Positions 32,873 through 43,882 are shown, numbered from the stretch's first letter. The stretch is 64,000 nucleotides of DNA from Enoplolaimus lenunculus (GCA_030248215.1 JASANG010002536.1:62001-126000); one strand, 5' to 3'. The notes: generated by a model not told the origin, from the letters alone. A program made the numbers and translations.

Positions 32873-33089
32873 AAATAACTTATTGCCTTTCAGAAGTCTG
32901 AATTCTGATTTAATTGATAATTAAACAACTCACCTGAAATTAAGTCAACTCACACAGAGAGAGAGAGTTAATGTGCGCTGTCATTAATTCCGAAAAACCA
33001 GAAATAACGTATTCTAAGTCAACTCATATAGATTTAATGTATGCTATTATTAACTCAAAAATAACCAGAAATAACGTATTGTCTTTCTC

Positions 33090-33165
33090 TAAATCTTAGG
33101 CTTAGGCTTAATAATCTTGGGCTTAGGTTTAGATTTAGGCTTAGGCCAAGGCTTTAGGAGCACCC
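33090..33165 (+). repeat. TTAGGC-rich TM-type fragment
   Basis: TCTTAGGCTTAGGCTTAAT, GGGCTTAGGTTTAG and ATTTAGGCTTAGGCC are crowded into 75 bp without definable TIRs. Confidence 0.6.
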
Positions 33166-33482
33166 CAACTTCGACCATATTCCGAATTCCCAAAATCCCA
33201 AAATCCCGCATTCGACCATATCACAAAATCCCAAAATCCCACATTCGACCATATCCTGAAATCCTAAAAACCCCAAATTACCTCCTTCGACCATATCCCT
33301 AAATCTAAAATTCCACCTTCGACCATGTCCCGAAATCCCAAAACCCCAAAATTCCACCTTCAACGATATTCCGAAATCGCAAAATCCCACTTTCGATCAT
33401 ATCCAGAAATTCCAAAATACTAAAATCCTAAATTCGACCATATTCCGAAATCCCAAAATCCCCCCTTCGACCATACCTCAAA
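33166..33482. repeat. Minisatellite, TTCGACCATATCC family
   Basis: About eight imperfect 35-55-bp units each contain TTCGACCATATCC followed by GAAATCCCAAAATCCC-like sequence. Unit length varies, so the array is old. Frames read across it on both strands are artefacts of the repeat. Confidence 0.85.
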
Positions 33483-34825
33483 GTATTGCGATAGTATGGT
33501 GGGACGTTACGACGGCAGCGAGGTGACACGGGCCAATGAACTCATCGAAATTTTACAGTGTAAAGCCGCTTACACACTGCTCCAACAACGTTTAAAATGT
33601 TCAGATTTTGGTATAACTTACGCTTGGGATTTATGCTTAGACTTAAGCATAGCATTTGGCATAATGTAAGCTTGTGGTGATTGAGTACGTGTACGAGTCT
33701 TTTCAATATTGGTTCTTAGCAGCATGAAACCTACCTGACCAAGTGCTGATATTCTAAATATGTCAACCCTCATCTGAGAATGGACCTAAATATCATTATA
33801 TTGACTTTTTGTATAGTCATCCACGCCTGACTTGATGTGGCGTGCAGCCACCACGCTACAACATTCTTTCAGCGTAGCTAGCCGCCACAATAGATGACTA
33901 CCGAGTCGTGTGCAACTACAACACTAATGAAAATATTTCATTTCTGATATTAAGTTTAAATTCAAACTTTTATTGGCGTTGAATCAAACGGCAAGTTGTT
34001 TATCAGTTGAAGGAATTGGCACTGCTGTATCGAAAAATGAAAATACAATAATATTTTGATATAACACATGTAGCCTGCTGTTCGCAAAAATGACAGAGCG
34101 ACTCACAGAATGAGCACAAATGGCGATAAGATTTATTTCATGTTTGAGTACCTAATGATTTTGGAAAAAGATTGCTTTTACGGAAACTTAAAAAAGGATA
34201 GAAACACGGAGTAATCTCGCCAGACAGACAGCCAGAAGCCCAAATTTTTTCAATCTCTGAAGGAACAAACAGGTTTTTTTGTTTTTTTTAGTTTTCTTTT
34301 TAGAATTATAGCTTGATTTCATGTATATAATTCAAAATCCTGAATTACAATACAAAGCTTAACGCGATGCTGTTATTACTTTCAGTACCCTGATGAATAA
34401 CTTCTCGCGTGGTTAATTTTAAAGTTATAGAATGAATACGTATTCAAAAATTGGTATATACCTGTTTGAAACCAAATTTTAAATTAGAAGAAATTTTGAT
34501 TCGCAAAAACTACAAATTTATTATTATTCAAAACCTAAATATATCAACCATATCAAAAAATTTCAAAAGTTGTTGTGTTTTTGAAACCCAAACGCTGAAT
34601 TCCAACCAGGTTGATTTTCTAAAAGTTGGCGCCTTCCATCCGCTCCGAATTTTTTCCAATTTTTGAAGAAGTTTTTCCTAAGACATATAAATCCTTATAG
34701 TTCGAACTGCACATATATGTTAAAGTTTAAAAGTGTTTACTACAACACGCGATTAGGCATACAGTCATTAGGCCAATCCAAAGACTGACGGATGTATTTC
34801 TATTAATAACTAAAGCCTAAAGCCC
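33483..34825. other. Unassigned DNA with small inverted repeats
   Basis: A TM-type scrap lies at ~33600-33670 (CTTACGCTTGGGATTTATGC...GACTTAAGC), similar to 63130-63240. A ~90-bp inverted pair, TAGTCATCCACGCC / CGCCACAATAGATGACTA, spans 33818-33902. No gene. Confidence 0.5.
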
Positions 34826-35042
34826 GTATTCCCAAATGTGTGCAGCACCTATCACCAGTTGGTGATAGGTCTTGTAACTTTTGAACCAGAGAATACTGAG
34901 GCTCAAAATTCAGAACATTTTTCGCATTCGACTTGGTCTACTCTTGTACCAGTTTTGAGGTCCACAACTTGAATAGTTAGTGAGTTTTAAAACCCATCAC
35001 TAACTGATAATAGTTGCTATACACATTTGAGAATATCGGCCC
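34826..35042. mobile_element. 'GCCCGTATTC' miniature TIR element
   Basis: GCCCGTATTCCCAAATGTGT faces the complement of ACACATTTGAGAATATCGGC, and homology runs ~50 bp in. Next to the left end is a perfect hairpin, CCTATCACCAGTTGGTGATAGG-like. A second copy lies at 37890-38075 and a fragment at 45050-45095. Confidence 0.8.
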
Positions 35043-35104
35043 GAGTTGAGACAAATACACTTAAAAAATACCGCCATAGCTAAGAAGAACGTGTCCCTCC
35101 CCAA

Positions 35105-35290
35105 CCAATATCCGGCCCAGTCCCGTAGCCCGCTTACTTTGCTAGGGGTAGGCTAAAAAAATTTTCAGAAGGGCATATTAGAGTTTTCATTGACTTACAA
35201 GCAAAGTTGAAAAATTTCTACATGGACTCAAAATTTTTCCAAAAGTGAATGAACCCACCTGCCCCCCTTGGCAACGGACCCGATCCCGTC
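35105..35290 (+). mobile_element. 'GGCCCGTAGCC' family repeat
   Basis: CCCGTAGCCCGCTTACTTTG, GCTAGGGGTAGGC, TTTTCATTGACTTACAAGC and TGCCCCCCTTGGCAACGG follow family order. Confidence 0.7.
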
Positions 35291-35589
35291 ATGATTACGT
35301 ATTCGCAGAATACAGTGGGTGACCGGCAACCTACGTAAATATGAAATACTTATAGACCTAGAGACGCATTAAAAATTCATTTCTGTGTTTTGTTTTTAAA
35401 AATTCAAACTGCAGTTAAAATGGGTTTGTTCGCAATTAAAAAGTCTCACAAAATCAGCTGACCTAGTTTGTTTTAAACAAACATTTGCGTTGTTACCGTG
35501 AAAAAGAACAGTACACCGTTCAGTTTTAAACTACATGTAGCTAAACTATACTGTGTTTTTTTGAATAAGGTTCAAATTGTATATACACT

Positions 35590-35840
35590 GTATAAATTCC
35601 AATAAGTTGATTTTAACTCAGAATGCGTTGAATCACACAGCCTGAGTTAGGACTATCAGAACTCATAATTCTGAGTTAATTTAACTCGTTCTGATTTAAT
35701 TAATCAACTCCCTCGGAATCAACTCAGTTCAGAGTGAGAATGAGCTCAACTCAGAGTGAGTAAAGGTTGACATTTCTTAACTCAAAAACAAGTAACTTTT
35801 CGTCTGATTTGATTAATTAACTCATTGAAATTTACAGTGT
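35590..35840. mobile_element. CTGAGTT-rich element, second copy
   Basis: TTTTAACTCAGAATGCGTTG, ATAATTCTGAGTTAATTTAA and CAACTCAGAGTGAGTAAAG parallel 32604-32872. The terminal repeats are more eroded. Confidence 0.6.
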
Positions 35841-36029
35841 ACGTTTACAGGCTGATGCCATGAAAGGCATAATGTTAAATTTTTAAACAAATAAACCACT
35901 AAAAGGAAACTTTAAGGCGTGTTCGTGACGCCCGAGTGCGCTGCGCGAGATCTTAACGTTAAGTGCGCAACGTGGCAGATGCTCTGATGAACGCACTCGC
36001 ATCGCTTGTTTCAGTTTAACACAAAACCG

Positions 36030-36142
36030 TACTCAGGCCCGTAGATAGTTTACCTTTCTAAAGGGGAGTTAAAAATTTTTTAGGAGTGGCAGACAATGGT
36101 TTGCGATGAGCTAAAGCAAGGTTGAAACTGTTTTTGCTAGAG
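36030..36142 (+). mobile_element. 'GGCCCGTAGCC' family repeat, 3' truncated
   Basis: CAGGCCCGTAGATAGTTTAC starts the copy. AATTTTTTAGGAGTGGCA and AGCAAGGTTGAAACTG follow; the G-rich 3' end is missing. Confidence 0.6.
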
Positions 36143-37149
36143 GCATTAGTGTAAATTTGCCGAATTTCAGTGTATATGTACAGGCATTCTAAATAACTTG
36201 CTAATCTCACATGCCTGCTCTGTGTTGCATCGACTGCGTTATATATGATGGTAGCATATTTTAAGCTCAAAGGTACGCGCTATGATTGTCGGCGTGGTTC
36301 TAAACGTTCGGCAAAATTTTTCAGAGTGCCACCCGATATAAAAATTATAATTTAAGTTACGTAGCTAATTTTTGTTACAAATAAAAGCAAGTTTTGGTTT
36401 AAACGAAATTCAGCTGCATAGCTCTTCAATGAGAATATAGCTTCTTAATCGTGTAGTTTCTTATAACTTTGCAGTCTACATACTGCGTGCCAAATTTACC
36501 ATAAATTTTGACTACGCAATTTTAGTTCTAAATTAATAATAAATTGTAATAAAAAATTGTTTTCATTTACTATCAGTCTGGCAAGCTGTTCGATCCCCGT
36601 TGGGATTCACACAAAATAAGTTGCCCACTTTTTAGATCCGCTGCAAGGTTTCTAGTATACTTTCACAAAACTTGTATTTTTTGCATCATGGAGTGTCGTT
36701 GTCCGCTAATGCTTCCTATAAGGAAAGCTGACACCGATGGCGAGCAGACCACCGCGTTCGAACTGTACCCAATTTTTTTCAGCCGCGTTGCATGTGACAA
36801 CAGCTAGCAACTAATAGGATAATACGTCGCTAAGTATTTTCGACAAGCCGCGTGTGACAGTTTTAAGAGCTACCAAATAGGCATCTTGCGACTCTCAAAA
36901 CGCATTAGTATGTGCAGGCTTCGTTTGGTTTTAACAACTTCCATATTTTAGGCTTTTTCGTTCGCTCCTGCATTCCGACAAAATGCTTCTAATTGCCGAG
37001 TTTGCAATTTTTGAAAGCTTAAAATCGTTGCTATGCGCCCTGAGGCGTAATGGTTGCTTATGATACAGCTAGTATTCCATATTCTATGTATTTGAGATAA
37101 AATATACTGCTGGTTATGTTAGAAATTTGCTATGAACAATTGCATTATT
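36143..37149. other. Unassigned DNA
   Basis: A lone B-box-like GTTCGATCCCCG at ~36591 may be a tRNA-derived scrap. No gene. Confidence 0.4.
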
Positions 37150-37385
37150 GACCCCTTTCCACAGGAATAATTCTTATTTCATCTGAAATGTGTTCTCAAG
37201 ACCGCTTTAACTCAGGATTCTCGGAAGGAACACGGCTATCACCGCATCAGATAATGAGTTTAATGTCCGAGTAGACTCTCACGTCTTGTAAAGATAATAT
37301 TAAACATTGCACATTGTATATTATTTCGCGCACATTGTTGACGCTGGCTTGCTCATTGTTTATTTTAAGAAGGAATTTCATGTAT
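37150..37385 (-). mobile_element. tRNA-cored TIR element, degenerate copy
   Basis: GACCCCTTTCCACAGGAATA, TCTCACGTCTTGTAAAGAT, TTAAACATTGCACA and TTTAAGAAGGAATTTCATG match the family in order, but the tRNA-like boxes are decayed. Confidence 0.45.
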
Positions 37386-37889
37386 TCGTGTGACCACGCC
37401 TCGGATCAAAGGTGTTCTTAGTTGGAATTTTAAATAAGAAAAGTACGTTCAACGCAAGAGCATTTGAGTCACGCCTTGTTTACGTGGTACGTTCCTGCTT
37501 CTAATAGGATCACAAAACGCATATTGCAGTATAAAAGTTTCAAAGATGTTTTATTCCGCTAATACCATTGAAGCATGCAAATATTTACTAAAATTTTGAA
37601 AGTTTTAGACTGAAAAAGCGTATCAAATTGAACTTCCCAATTTTTAAAGCTTTGGATCTAGTTCATTGTTGTTATTTCAAATCAAGCAATTGTGGAACAT
37701 CTGTAATAAAATAATGTGGGACTTAAATGAGATTTACCACTAATCATGAACACAAATAACCTAATTTCTGTTGTTTCTATAAACGAAACGGAAGAAGACA
37801 CTGGTTTCAGAAACGGAAACAGATATCCGGTTACACGTGATATCTGATGCATTTTGATAAATTTTACCTGAATATTTTCCAAAGCAGCA
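37386..37889. other. Unassigned AT-rich DNA
   Basis: Two overlapping minus-strand frames (37682-37964) have no supporting feature. Confidence 0.4.
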
Positions 37890-38075
37890 ATCATCAGTTG
37901 GTGATAGGTGTTGTAGGTTTCGAACCAGTGAATACTGAGGTTCAAAATTCAGCATATTTGTCAAGTTTGATTTGCTCTACACGTGTACCAATTTTGACAT
38001 CAGCAACTGTTATAGTTAGCGAGTTCAAAAATCTATTTCTAATTGGTTATTTACACATTTAAGAATACGGCCATT
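37890..38075. mobile_element. 'GCCCGTATTC' TIR element, second copy
   Basis: ATCAGTTGGTGATAGGTGTTG, GAACCAGTGAATACTGAGG, GTTATAGTTAGCGAGTTC and ACACATTTAAGAATACGGCC match 34826-35042 along its length. The left terminus is eroded. Confidence 0.7.
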
Positions 38076-38486
38076 GCCTTACGTAAAGACTAAGGTAGAG
38101 GTATAGGCTCTGGTTTAGGCTTAAAACAGCCCGCACATCGTATATATACTGGTATACCAAATCAAAGTCAGGATGAGATAAGATGCGAATAACTTTGCTT
38201 TATATGGTTTACTTGCAAAAATAGCAATAGCAACACCTTTGAATTAGTTTAGCATACAGTTTCTACATTGACATTATACGTTTCGCATGTCGGTTTTCTG
38301 CGTTTCAAGTGGCATATTAAGACAATTTTAACTGAAAAATGCATCAAAGAAGTCGAATTGCAAAAGTAGTTGTTTAGCAAAACAAATGTATATGTTTCTA
38401 AAATAAATAAATTTTAAGACAGTGAGGCTTACTAGCAAACTTTCTATATTAACCGCAAGGTGCAAATTTCGGATGATATATATGCT
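38076..38486. other. Unassigned DNA
   Basis: A TM scrap (GTTTAGGCTTAAAACAGCC) lies at ~38112. Otherwise nothing recognised. Confidence 0.45.
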
Positions 38487-38662
38487 GAGTGCTGGACCGC
38501 AGCCAGCTCACTTGGTTAGGCGATTAAACATTTTTCAGGAGGGGCTCTCAAGGGGTTTCGATGTGTACCACAGGAAGGTTGCAAAAATTTCAGGAGTGGG
38601 CAGAATTGTTCCGACCGAAGCTGTGCCCCCTAAGCCCCCCTCCTCTGGCTACGCGCCCGACT
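38487..38662 (+). mobile_element. 'GGCCCGTAGCC' family repeat
   Basis: GACCGCAGCCAGCTCACTTG starts and CCTCTGGCTACGCGCCCG ends it. AGGAGGGGCTCTCAAGGGG and GCAAAAATTTCAGGAGTGGG lie between. The two plus-strand frames here are repeat translations. Confidence 0.7.
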
Positions 38663-39227
38663 GTGTGCTTTATATTCATATCTGCATCGGCAAAGCCAGC
38701 AATTTGGTGTAGGGGTCGCTATACCAATTGTGTCTGTATTTAATTTTAAGGGTGGAAATGTGGCGGTCTGCGGCCACTTCACCCCTACGGCCCCAGCCCA
38801 TTTCTTTAACCCAACGCAAAACGTGCACGTGAACATCTGCCCCATTAAAATACAAGGCCTCGGGCAAACAACTACCTGAACCACGGAAGTTGTGGCTCTC
38901 TATTGCTGCCACTGCCACTGTGACCTTCCATGTCTCCATAGTATATTTAGTGTTGTGATAACGTTTAAATATGCTACTCAGCTGACGTGCAGGAATTTTT
39001 TCTCCATATTTAAAGTCGAATCGAATGATTTGCCTGTGATCAAAACAACCCGTGATCAGATTCTGATATCAATTCTAAACATTCAAATTTGTTTGTAAAA
39101 GGATGGAAGCATTTTAAACAGATGAATTTGAATTCTAATACGCCTCTGTAGCTTTGTAAATGGCATTAACAGAAGTGACAATAAAATATTGAAGAACACA
39201 GCGTTTGATTTATATGGGTGATGGTTC
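38663..39227. other. Unassigned DNA
   Basis: No gene or family recognised. The two minus-strand frames at 38630-38939 overlap each other and part of the preceding repeat. Confidence 0.4.
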
Positions 39228-39306
39228 ATGTAAAGATCGGGGGTGCAACGTTTTTCTGTGGGACTCCAACAGAGTAAGCCTAGGCTTTAGACTAATTTTT
39301 TGCTTA
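39228..39306 (+). mobile_element. TM2 left-end fragment
   Basis: CATGTAAAGATCGGGGGTGC through TTTAGACTAATTTTTTGCTT is the TM2 left third. It stops where the next element begins. Confidence 0.7.
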
Positions 39307-39307
39307 T

Positions 39308-39452
39308 AGGCATATGGGTCAATGTTACTTTAAAGGCCGTCCCATTTTCCCGGGACCGAAATGTTCCAGGAGTACCCGTCCCATTTTCCCGGGACAGCAA
39401 TGTACCAGGAGTACATTCAAAAAAATAGGACGGCCTTTATAGTAACATGGGC
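39308..39452. mobile_element. TM1-ended miniature element without TTAGGC core
   Basis: The ends GGTCAATGTTACTTTAAAGG and CCTTTATAGTAACATGGGCC are TM1-type. In place of the hexamer core are two tandem ~38-bp units with GTCCCATTTTCCCGGGAC. It shows that TM1 ends can mobilise an unrelated core. Confidence 0.75.
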
Positions 39453-39638
39453 CGACATATTTATCAGGCTCAGAGGCTCGGATGATAGTTTTACAGACAG
39501 AAATTGTGTACGAAATCAATCCTGATTTGTAGTAAATATTTGAACTGTAATTAGCTTTCTCAGAGGTAGGTAACTTAGCAAATTTGCGCTAAATTTAGAT
39601 TCAAAGCACGATTTGTGCCTATACTAATCGTTCCTAAA

Positions 39639-40174
39639 GCCCTGTTCACCACTGCAAGATTTTGCAGAAAAAACTTGCACGTGCAACTTGCATACGCAAA
39701 TTTGGTTACGATGCAGCTTTGAAGTTTTTGCAGCTCCAAATACTTCACAGAAATTCATGCCATTGAATTTAATTTCACGTGTTAACGCAGTTGCAAGTCG
39801 TTTGAATTTCTTGCACCTGCATGTAGATTGGTCGATTAAAAATTGTGTTGCTGATCGTTTTGTGAATTAATTTAGACTTTTGATTTTATTCAAGAAGCTT
39901 GAATTAATTCAAATATCAAACTTGTTTGATATTTCGCAGTCTGCTGCGATGGTGACTGGATTTGTTTTACAAAGCACTAAATAGACGGTGTACCGATATG
40001 AAAGCGTTTTCAAGTCATGAAATTTTGATCCAAGCCTTTTTACGTTTGAACGTTTCTTTCAGCTACAACTTGCAGCTGCAAGTTTTGTTGTAAAATTGAT
40101 TCAGAGAACTTGCAGCTGCAAATTATTCATGATGAATATACGTCAACAAATAATTTACAGGTGTGAACAGCCTT
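39639..40174. mobile_element. 'TGCAAGTT/GCTGCAA' TIR element, long copy
   Basis: Left end AGCCCTGTTCACCACTGCAA; complement of the right end GGCTGTTCACACCTGTAA. Many TTGCAGCTGCAA motifs lie inside. About 535 bp. Further family fragments continue to ~40480 (CTTGCAGCTGCAAATTATTC). Confidence 0.65.
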
Positions 40175-40480
40175 GCATGTCGAATAAAATCATCATCATT
40201 GGCTGAACTGCTAATTTATAGCTTCTGTTTGATATTTGTTGCAGTTTTCTGCAAATTATTGAGATGAATTCATGTCAAGATTCAGATTGAAAGTGATGTA
40301 CCAATGCAAACTCTTGCAAAGGCAAGAGTTTCGTGCCAGCTGAACAGGTTTTAAGTTCTTGCAGCTGCAAATTATTCAATGCAATTCATGCTATTTAATT
40401 ATATTAACACCTGTGCAGTTTGTTTATAAAATCTTCTTTGTTTTGGCTAAGATCCCCATTTCTTGCAGCTAAAATTTCGT

Positions 40481-40844
40481 ATTTTCAAGTTCATCATGGA
40501 CCCGTTTGGTTTGGGGGGAGGGGGCGGAGCTCCCTATTTTGTAGGTTCGTCCAGCGCTAAGCCAGACACTGGCGTATCCAACTAAATTTAGAAAAATGAA
40601 AGGGTTTCTTTACCTATAGGCCTACTAATTTAACGTGGAAAGTATAAACTCGCCAATTCTCATCAGAATAAGCGAAATGCTGTATAAAGTTCCTCCAGTT
40701 GGTATGTGCCACCAGTTTAGCCTTTTGTCGCATCACATTTATCACTTTCTTAGCGCCACCTCCCTTTAAGTTGAAATGTGCCCGCTTAAACTCGTTACCG
40801 AGCCATAAAACAGCACAACAACAATAACAACTTTTGAATGAAGT
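40481..40844. other. Unassigned DNA
   Basis: A G-rich stretch (GGGGGGAGGGGGCGGAGC) lies at ~40513. No gene. Confidence 0.45.
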
Positions 40845-41006
40845 AGGCCCGTAGCCAGCTCATTTTTCTGGGGGGCGGGGCTAAAATTTTTTCAGGAAGT
40901 GCATTCAAGGGTTTTCAATGAGTTACAGGCAAGGTTGAAAACTTTCTAAGGGGCTCCAGGTGGAGCTGAACCCCCTTGCCCCCTCATTTGGTTACGGGGC
41001 CGGAAT
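40845..41006 (+). mobile_element. 'GGCCCGTAGCC' family repeat, well preserved
   Basis: Starts AGGCCCGTAGCCAGCTCA and ends GGTTACGGGGCCGG, which are inverted. The interior has TTTTTTCAGGAAGTGCATTC, ACAGGCAAGGTTGAAAAC and GCTGAACCCCCTTGCCCCC. The best reference copy in the window. Confidence 0.8.
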
Positions 41007-41025
41007 GAAGCTATAATATATATAT

Positions 41026-41573
41026 TTAGCGGCGTTCTTTATTATTTCTCTCAGGGCTGAACAAGTGTTTAAACTGGCATCTATTAACAATATTCACAGA
41101 TACACAGAGCTCGGGAATATAAACAAGCAACACAGAGTACCAATTTACAGCGAAATAGGGTCCATCGCCCGGAACCCTGGTTAGACTACCTTTCGTAAAC
41201 ATTGTAATTCCTGTTTCATGCGACTGTACTTGGGATATAGTTTGAACAAATGTGAATGCAGCTGCGGTTGAAATATATCCAAGCATGCTATCAGTAAATG
41301 TGTCTCCACAAGTGGTAGTTAGGGTCCCGCTATACTGTTAATAACGTCCGGCGCCGGTCATCGTCCGACATTGTTCGCAACCCTCGTATCGTCTGTCACC
41401 GTCAGCAAGCCAGCAATTCTTAGCAGATGCATCAGTGTTTTTGCACCAAAATAAGACACATCCGAGAAAACGCACCCATACTTCTCAGTTTGGGTATGTT
41501 GGGTCTGGAGTTTTAACAGAGACTGCACATCCCTGTGGGAACGGTGCATGATTACGGTTTTGTCCGTTTCCAT
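41026..41573 (-). pseudogene. Coding-like minus-strand stretch, product unknown
   Basis: Separate open stretches on the minus strand have protein-like composition: a Cys-rich piece near 41365-41450 (NCWLADGDRRYEGCEQC) and a piece at 41026-41286 with a hydrophobic WYSVLLVYIPELCVSV span. They are not continuous, I see no convincing splice sites between them, and I recognise no family. It is either a decayed gene or exons I cannot join. Confidence 0.3.
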
Positions 41574-41851
41574 TTGATGTTAATAAAATTGCACTCATGA
41601 GAGCCTTTTTATATCATATAAACGACTCCCAATCAGTAAAAAGAGTGGTAAGAGAATTTTCGTAAACGCCCGGTTCGTGTTGTGGTCCCGGTTTAGCAGA
41701 TTTCGGTTTGCAGATAGGTTTTGGTTGAACCCTGTTGAGCGCGTATGCAATCGGATTTTCGTGGAATACGTTCCATCTCTCAGTTTCTCGAGAAACGTAA
41801 AAAAGAAACTTCTGCGCACTGTAGATTAACCTTCTGGTGTTCTACAGATCC

Positions 41852-42268
41852 CAAGGTTCAACCGGAATTCCTGTTTTGGCCGGAATTCCTGCAAAAATTC
41901 AATTCCTGTTCCTGTTTCAGTTCCTGCATTTAAAGATGCAGGAACCGGAATTTTTACGGTTTTGTCGAAATTATGCCTAATCATTTAAAAATAGGACACT
42001 TTGTGTTTAAAAAATTGTTAGTTCAACATGAATGTTTTTCCAATTACTTCAATTTTTTAAATACACTGTTTCAGTTGTGTTTTCGCAGAAAATAGCTCAA
42101 AATTTGCTTAAGCCGTTTTTTGGCAAAGTTTTCTGAAGAGTGCAACAGTAATTCGGTGATGAAAATTATTTCAAATTCCGGTTCCTGTTCCTGTTCCGGT
42201 TCCTGCAAAAAATTCAATTCCTGTTCCTGTTCCTGTTCCGACAAAATTTAGTTCCTGTTGGAACGCTG
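41852..42268. mobile_element. hAT-like non-autonomous element, TTCCTG-rich
   Basis: It is flanked by a perfect 8-bp direct repeat, ACAGATCC (41844-41851 and 42269-42276). Ends CAAGGTTCAACCGGAA and the complement CAGCGTTCCAACAGGAA are imperfect inverted repeats. Eight-bp duplications with CA-G ends are typical of hAT elements. The interior carries runs of TTCCTG in both orientations (TTCCTGTTCCTGTTCC). No transposase. Confidence 0.75.
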
Positions 42269-42576
42269 ACAGATCCACAAATGTTCTCGTTCGCTACGCC
42301 CACTTGTAAAAGTTTAACGTGACATATACTCTCAGAAATGAAAACTTGGCTACATCCCTGGACTGCACTAACGTTTGTCGCCTCGCGCATCAGTTAGCAA
42401 TCATTTGAAATATGCTTTCATGATGCAGACTTAGTTATTGAGTGTAACAAATTTCCCAGTATGATATTTAATGAGCCGGAAATTAAAAGAATCTTATGTC
42501 AATAAAAGATAAAAAAACAAATATTTGGCTAAAAATATAATTTTTATAAGTAATTAACGTGAGTGCAATTGTTTAC

Positions 42577-42800
42577 AATAGGGTGCATCTTGGGTTCACT
42601 TGGTATATTTGTTTTGCCGTCATCGCTACTTGACGCAGTTACGAACTGGAACATCCCAAATACCAATTGTAATGACTGCTGGACTGCAACTGAGACAAAT
42701 AGGTTTTGAGGTATGACATATACACGCACCACTCCAGCCATCTTTGTTCCGCTTTGGGTCCACAAATATGGTTTTTTGGTTTATAACTGCAATTAATGCG
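42577..42800 (-). CDS. Possible exon, product unknown
   Basis: On the minus strand ATTAATTGCAG precedes an open frame encoding GTKMAGVVRVYVIPQNLFV, a hydrophobic SLQLVFGMFQFV stretch and a hydrophilic end, with a donor-like CTATT|GTAAAC. It lies upstream of the coding-like stretch at 41026-41573 on the same strand, and the two may be parts of one gene. No family recognised. Confidence 0.25.
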
Positions 42801-42809
42801 CAAAAAACT

Positions 42810-42974
42810 GTCCATGTAAAGATCAGGGACGTAAAGTTTTTCTGCGGGACTACCTTGAGTAAGCATATGTTTTAGACTGCGTTTGTGCTTTGGCTTAGGC
42901 TTTATGGCTTGAGCAAAAGCTCATTCTCACGGTTAGAATTAGGTTTTGGAATATAGCGGCACTGATCTACACAC
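42810..42974 (+). mobile_element. TM2 element, diverged
   Basis: GTCCATGTAAAGATCAGGG, TTTTTCTGCGGGACTACC, TTTGGCTTAGGC and GGAATATAGCGGCACTGATC follow TM2 order. Confidence 0.7.
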
Positions 42975-43029
42975 TGATCAAAAAACAAAGATAAAATGCT
43001 CTTATAGTACTAAGTAAGAATTTTTTTCA

Positions 43030-43292
43030 TTAACCGTTTCTCACATGAATATTTCTTATAAGATGTAATTTCAAGGTAAGATTCCATCCCCAGTCTTACG
43101 GGTGGGAGGCGTTTACGATGACCACTGAGCTATAGAATCTAGACGCTCGAGCCCGAGTAGGCTCTCACGTCTTGTGGAGATTTTGCACTGCGCATATAGG
43201 TTATAATTGTTAAACACTGCTCACAGTGTGTGTATTGCTCGTACATTATTGTATTTAGTTGCTCATAGTATACTCCATGAGTGAAAGGGATA
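43030..43292 (-). mobile_element. tRNA-cored TIR element, copy D
   Basis: TTAACCGTTTCTCACATGAA and TCCATGAGTGAAAGGGATA are the inverted ends. GGTGGGAGGCGTTTACGATG and TCGAGCCCGAGTAGGCTCTC match the family interior. The B-box region has diverged. Confidence 0.65.
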
Positions 43293-43882
43293 TGCATCCA
43301 TACAGATGAAAAGTTTTAACACACAGGCTTTTTTGCAAGTGTCAAACAAATGCGTAACCAGAGGGGTTTAGGGGTCAACCACGGGTTTGCGATTTTTGAC
43401 CAGAAACTTTCGGTTCCAGGGCAAGGTCAAACTTACACTTTTCAAGATATAACCGTAAGACGCTTGTCTGTGACTAACACAAACATTCCCTACTCTCGTG
43501 CTATAAACTAAAGTCTAGCAACCGTGCGAACAGCCAATATTAACATAGGCCACTGTATTCCAGCATTCCATCAACTGTAATTTTTTGTTCAGCTTTAAAA
43601 GATATTTTACTTGCATTAGCGAAAAGTAATAATTTCAAAATGCTATATAATTCAAAAATACGAATTGCAAAGAAAAGTTACAATTATATAATCATTTCAC
43701 GAATGTGCTTCAAACTGAAATTTACATTAAAAACTAAGTTCTGAATTCTACAGGTATAGGACCTATATATCGGTATCGGTAAAATTAAGGTATTAGTATT
43801 TTAATTTATTATAATTTATTATCGGTATATCTCTATTTTACAGTAACGGTTCTACGATATTTTATACCACTTGCAACTGTTT
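43293..43882. other. Unassigned DNA
   Basis: AT-rich, with no family assigned. Confidence 0.45.

Noticed and set aside
33117-33390. Repetitive Pro/Ile and Gly/Phe frames
   Set aside because: Both are readings of the TTCGACCATATCC minisatellite.
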